Shown here piece after piece: positions 62,746 to 64,000 of a DNA stretch of 64,000 nt. Under the pieces are notes generated by a model, which was not told where the DNA came from, did not search any database, and saw only the letters and a list, made by a program, of their open reading frames with translations. Origin of the DNA: Lepidodermella squamata (taxonomy: Eukaryota; Gastrotricha); assembly GCA_047495785.1 (NCBI GenBank), contig JBLDXI010000019.1, positions 1,984,001 through 2,048,000 of the forward strand, in the 5' to 3' direction. A program made the translations under genes and the position numbers. Position 1 is the first letter of the stretch. Each line of letters starts with the position of its first letter.

Positions 62746-62838
62746 TCTCTGAAGATTAGAATTTTTGTATTTTTTTGCCGTGATTATATGTTAAATAGGA
62801 AACGCTCAATTACTTGTTCAAGTTTGAACATGGCTGGA

Positions 62839-62844
62839 AATAAA
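62839..62844 (+). promoter_or_regulatory. Candidate poly(A) signal of mtIF2
   Basis: AATAAA lies 94 nt after the IF2 stop. An acceptor-like TTTTGTAG (ending 62882) precedes the DTD2 ATG by 15 nt, as at a spliced-leader operon junction. Confidence 0.4.
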
Positions 62845-62897
62845 AAGTTTTTGATTGCTTAACTATTTGCGTTTATTTTGTAGTTTATTTTTTTTAA

Positions 62898-63945
62898 ATG
62901 AGCGAGGATAATAAGGAGGCTGGTTCTCCGACTAACCTGCTGGTCCGAATGTGAAATTTACGATTCAGCAGTGTTTGAAGGCTTCGCTGAAAATTGTCGC
63001 GGATGAAAATGAAGCTGAACATGTAATCGAGGTTGGTTATCAAATGAATCACTAATTGCTGGAATATGAGAATATGCGAAACAAATATATTATTGAAAAT
63101 TAGCAAAGGACCGATTCAGCAAAATCAATTTCAGAATAATTTAATCGTAAATTTATAAGTACTTGAGAAGACAAATTGAACTTGGTTCCGATTGGACGCC
63201 ATAAATTTAGCGTTCCATCACATTTCCAAAATATGGTTTTTGAATTTCGGATTAATTTGTTTTAATTTCGATTTTTCTGAATTGAAAATTTGAACTTTTG
63301 AATATCTATAGAATTTAGCCCGAAACGCCTAAACTTGGTGCTGGAGTCTCAAACTGTAGACCATTTTTAGTTGAATTACGCATTCAACTGCCCGATTTCA
63401 ATGCGATATGCTAATGCAAACCATCCCTCAACTTTTTGTTCATCATTTTAAATTTTCCAAAAAAATCCAGATCGGCCGTGGTATCGTAATTTTGCTGTGT
63501 TTCACCGCGGTGCGACGGAGCAAGCTGTCGATAAAGCAGGTAAAATATTATTGCTAAAATTCAAATATTCCGCCTTAATAATTTACGCCATTTTTTAAAG
63601 CGAAACTGGTTTTAGCGGCTAAATTGAGCGAGCCGAGTGAAGACGGATCCGATGGTTCGAATCAGGTGAAGTCGAAAACTCGAGGCCGGGTTTTCGATCG
63701 TCGAATTTGCCCGGCGATATTCTCGTCGTACCGCAGGCGACGCTAGGCGGCCGTTTCAAAGGCAACCAGCCGCAATATCACGCAATTGCGAGGTGACAAT
63801 TGCGAAACAGCTCTACGACAGATTGTGAACACCCTGCGCGAGGCCATGGCGAAAAGGCCGCAAAGTTGAGGCGGGTCGATATGGCGCTAGGCAGCCGTTG
63901 TCTATGGAAACCGACGGGCCTTATACGCATCTCATTGAACTGTGA
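62898..63945 (+). CDS. DTD2: D-aminoacyl-tRNA deacylase 2 (ATD type), frame broken
   Basis: Conserved blocks of animal DTD2/ATD occur in order: [14 protein letters not shown], then after an intron [10 protein letters not shown] and [12 protein letters not shown], then [32 protein letters not shown] and finally [13 protein letters not shown] before TGA 63943-63945. PQATL and TDGPYTH are the ATD versions of the DTD motifs SQFTL and NxPxP. Introns appear at about 63030-63470 and 63540-63600. At least four single-base frame changes are needed between blocks, for example at LCF/HRG, where one T is lacking. Family role: removing mischarged amino acids from tRNA, including L-Ala from tRNA-Thr. A poly(A) signal follows at 63977-63982. 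Exact exon limits are uncertain. Confidence 0.75.
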
Positions 63946-63976
63946 TTTTTTTGAATTAATCTTTTTCGTTTCGAGA

Positions 63977-63982
63977 AATAAA
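63977..63982 (+). promoter_or_regulatory. Candidate poly(A) signal of DTD2
   Basis: AATAAA lies 31 nt after the DTD2 stop. Confidence 0.5.
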
Positions 63983-64000
63983 TCGAATATTATTGAACAT

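Overview
The window is eukaryotic nuclear DNA. Genes are split by GT-AG introns of mostly 45-60 bp, neighbours are often under 130 bp apart, and several starts or gene junctions look like spliced-leader acceptors. The gene set contains AHR-1, LITE-1/GUR-like gustatory receptors, expanded LGC-type Cys-loop channels, ensconsin/MAP7, MECR, mitochondrial IF2 and DTD2. I infer a compact-genome ecdysozoan, most likely a nematode outside Caenorhabditis, because the 3' splice sites lack the strong Caenorhabditis consensus. No rRNA, CRISPR array or bacterial operon is visible.

Left part (1-9.4 kb): two tandem fucosyltransferase-like type II membrane enzymes lie on the minus strand. The first is cut by the window start and the second carries an in-frame stop. 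A secreted ankyrin-repeat orphan (minus) and an immunoglobulin-domain membrane protein (plus) diverge from a shared 538-bp interval.

Sensory cluster (9.4-27.2 kb, all minus strand): seven Cys-loop ligand-gated channel genes share one three-exon structure, with phase 2 introns at equivalent positions. A gustatory-receptor-like 7TM gene sits between the second and third. The channels share family-specific features: a C-x14-C loop, no loop-B tryptophan, four extra extracellular cysteines, an acidic -1' residue with a GVT/GVS M2 motif, and almost no M3-M4 cytoplasmic loop. Gaps between them hold a transposon nested in another transposon, a pogo-type MITE, a hairpin and a tRNA-like element. A UPF0696/C11orf68-like gene closes this part at 28.4 kb.

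Middle (31.4-50.6 kb): ahr-1 (plus, six exons) converges on a MAP7/ensconsin gene (minus, ten coding exons, introns of 0.47-2.6 kb). MAP7 introns hold a piggyBac-type MITE and a SINE with a perfect 13-bp target duplication. From 29.8 kb rightward the noncoding DNA carries many copies of a 9-bp word, TTAAGGYGG, that I did not find in the first 29.8 kb. About 8 kb without recognisable genes lie upstream of MAP7.

Right end (58.8-64 kb): MECR, mitochondrial IF2 and DTD2 lie on the plus strand, 53 and 152 bp apart, like an operon. Conserved protein blocks of IF2 (3' half) and DTD2 fall in different frames at about eight places, so this stretch is either low-quality consensus or decaying. All exon coordinates come from reading splice sites by eye and checking phase and family alignment; no search was run.
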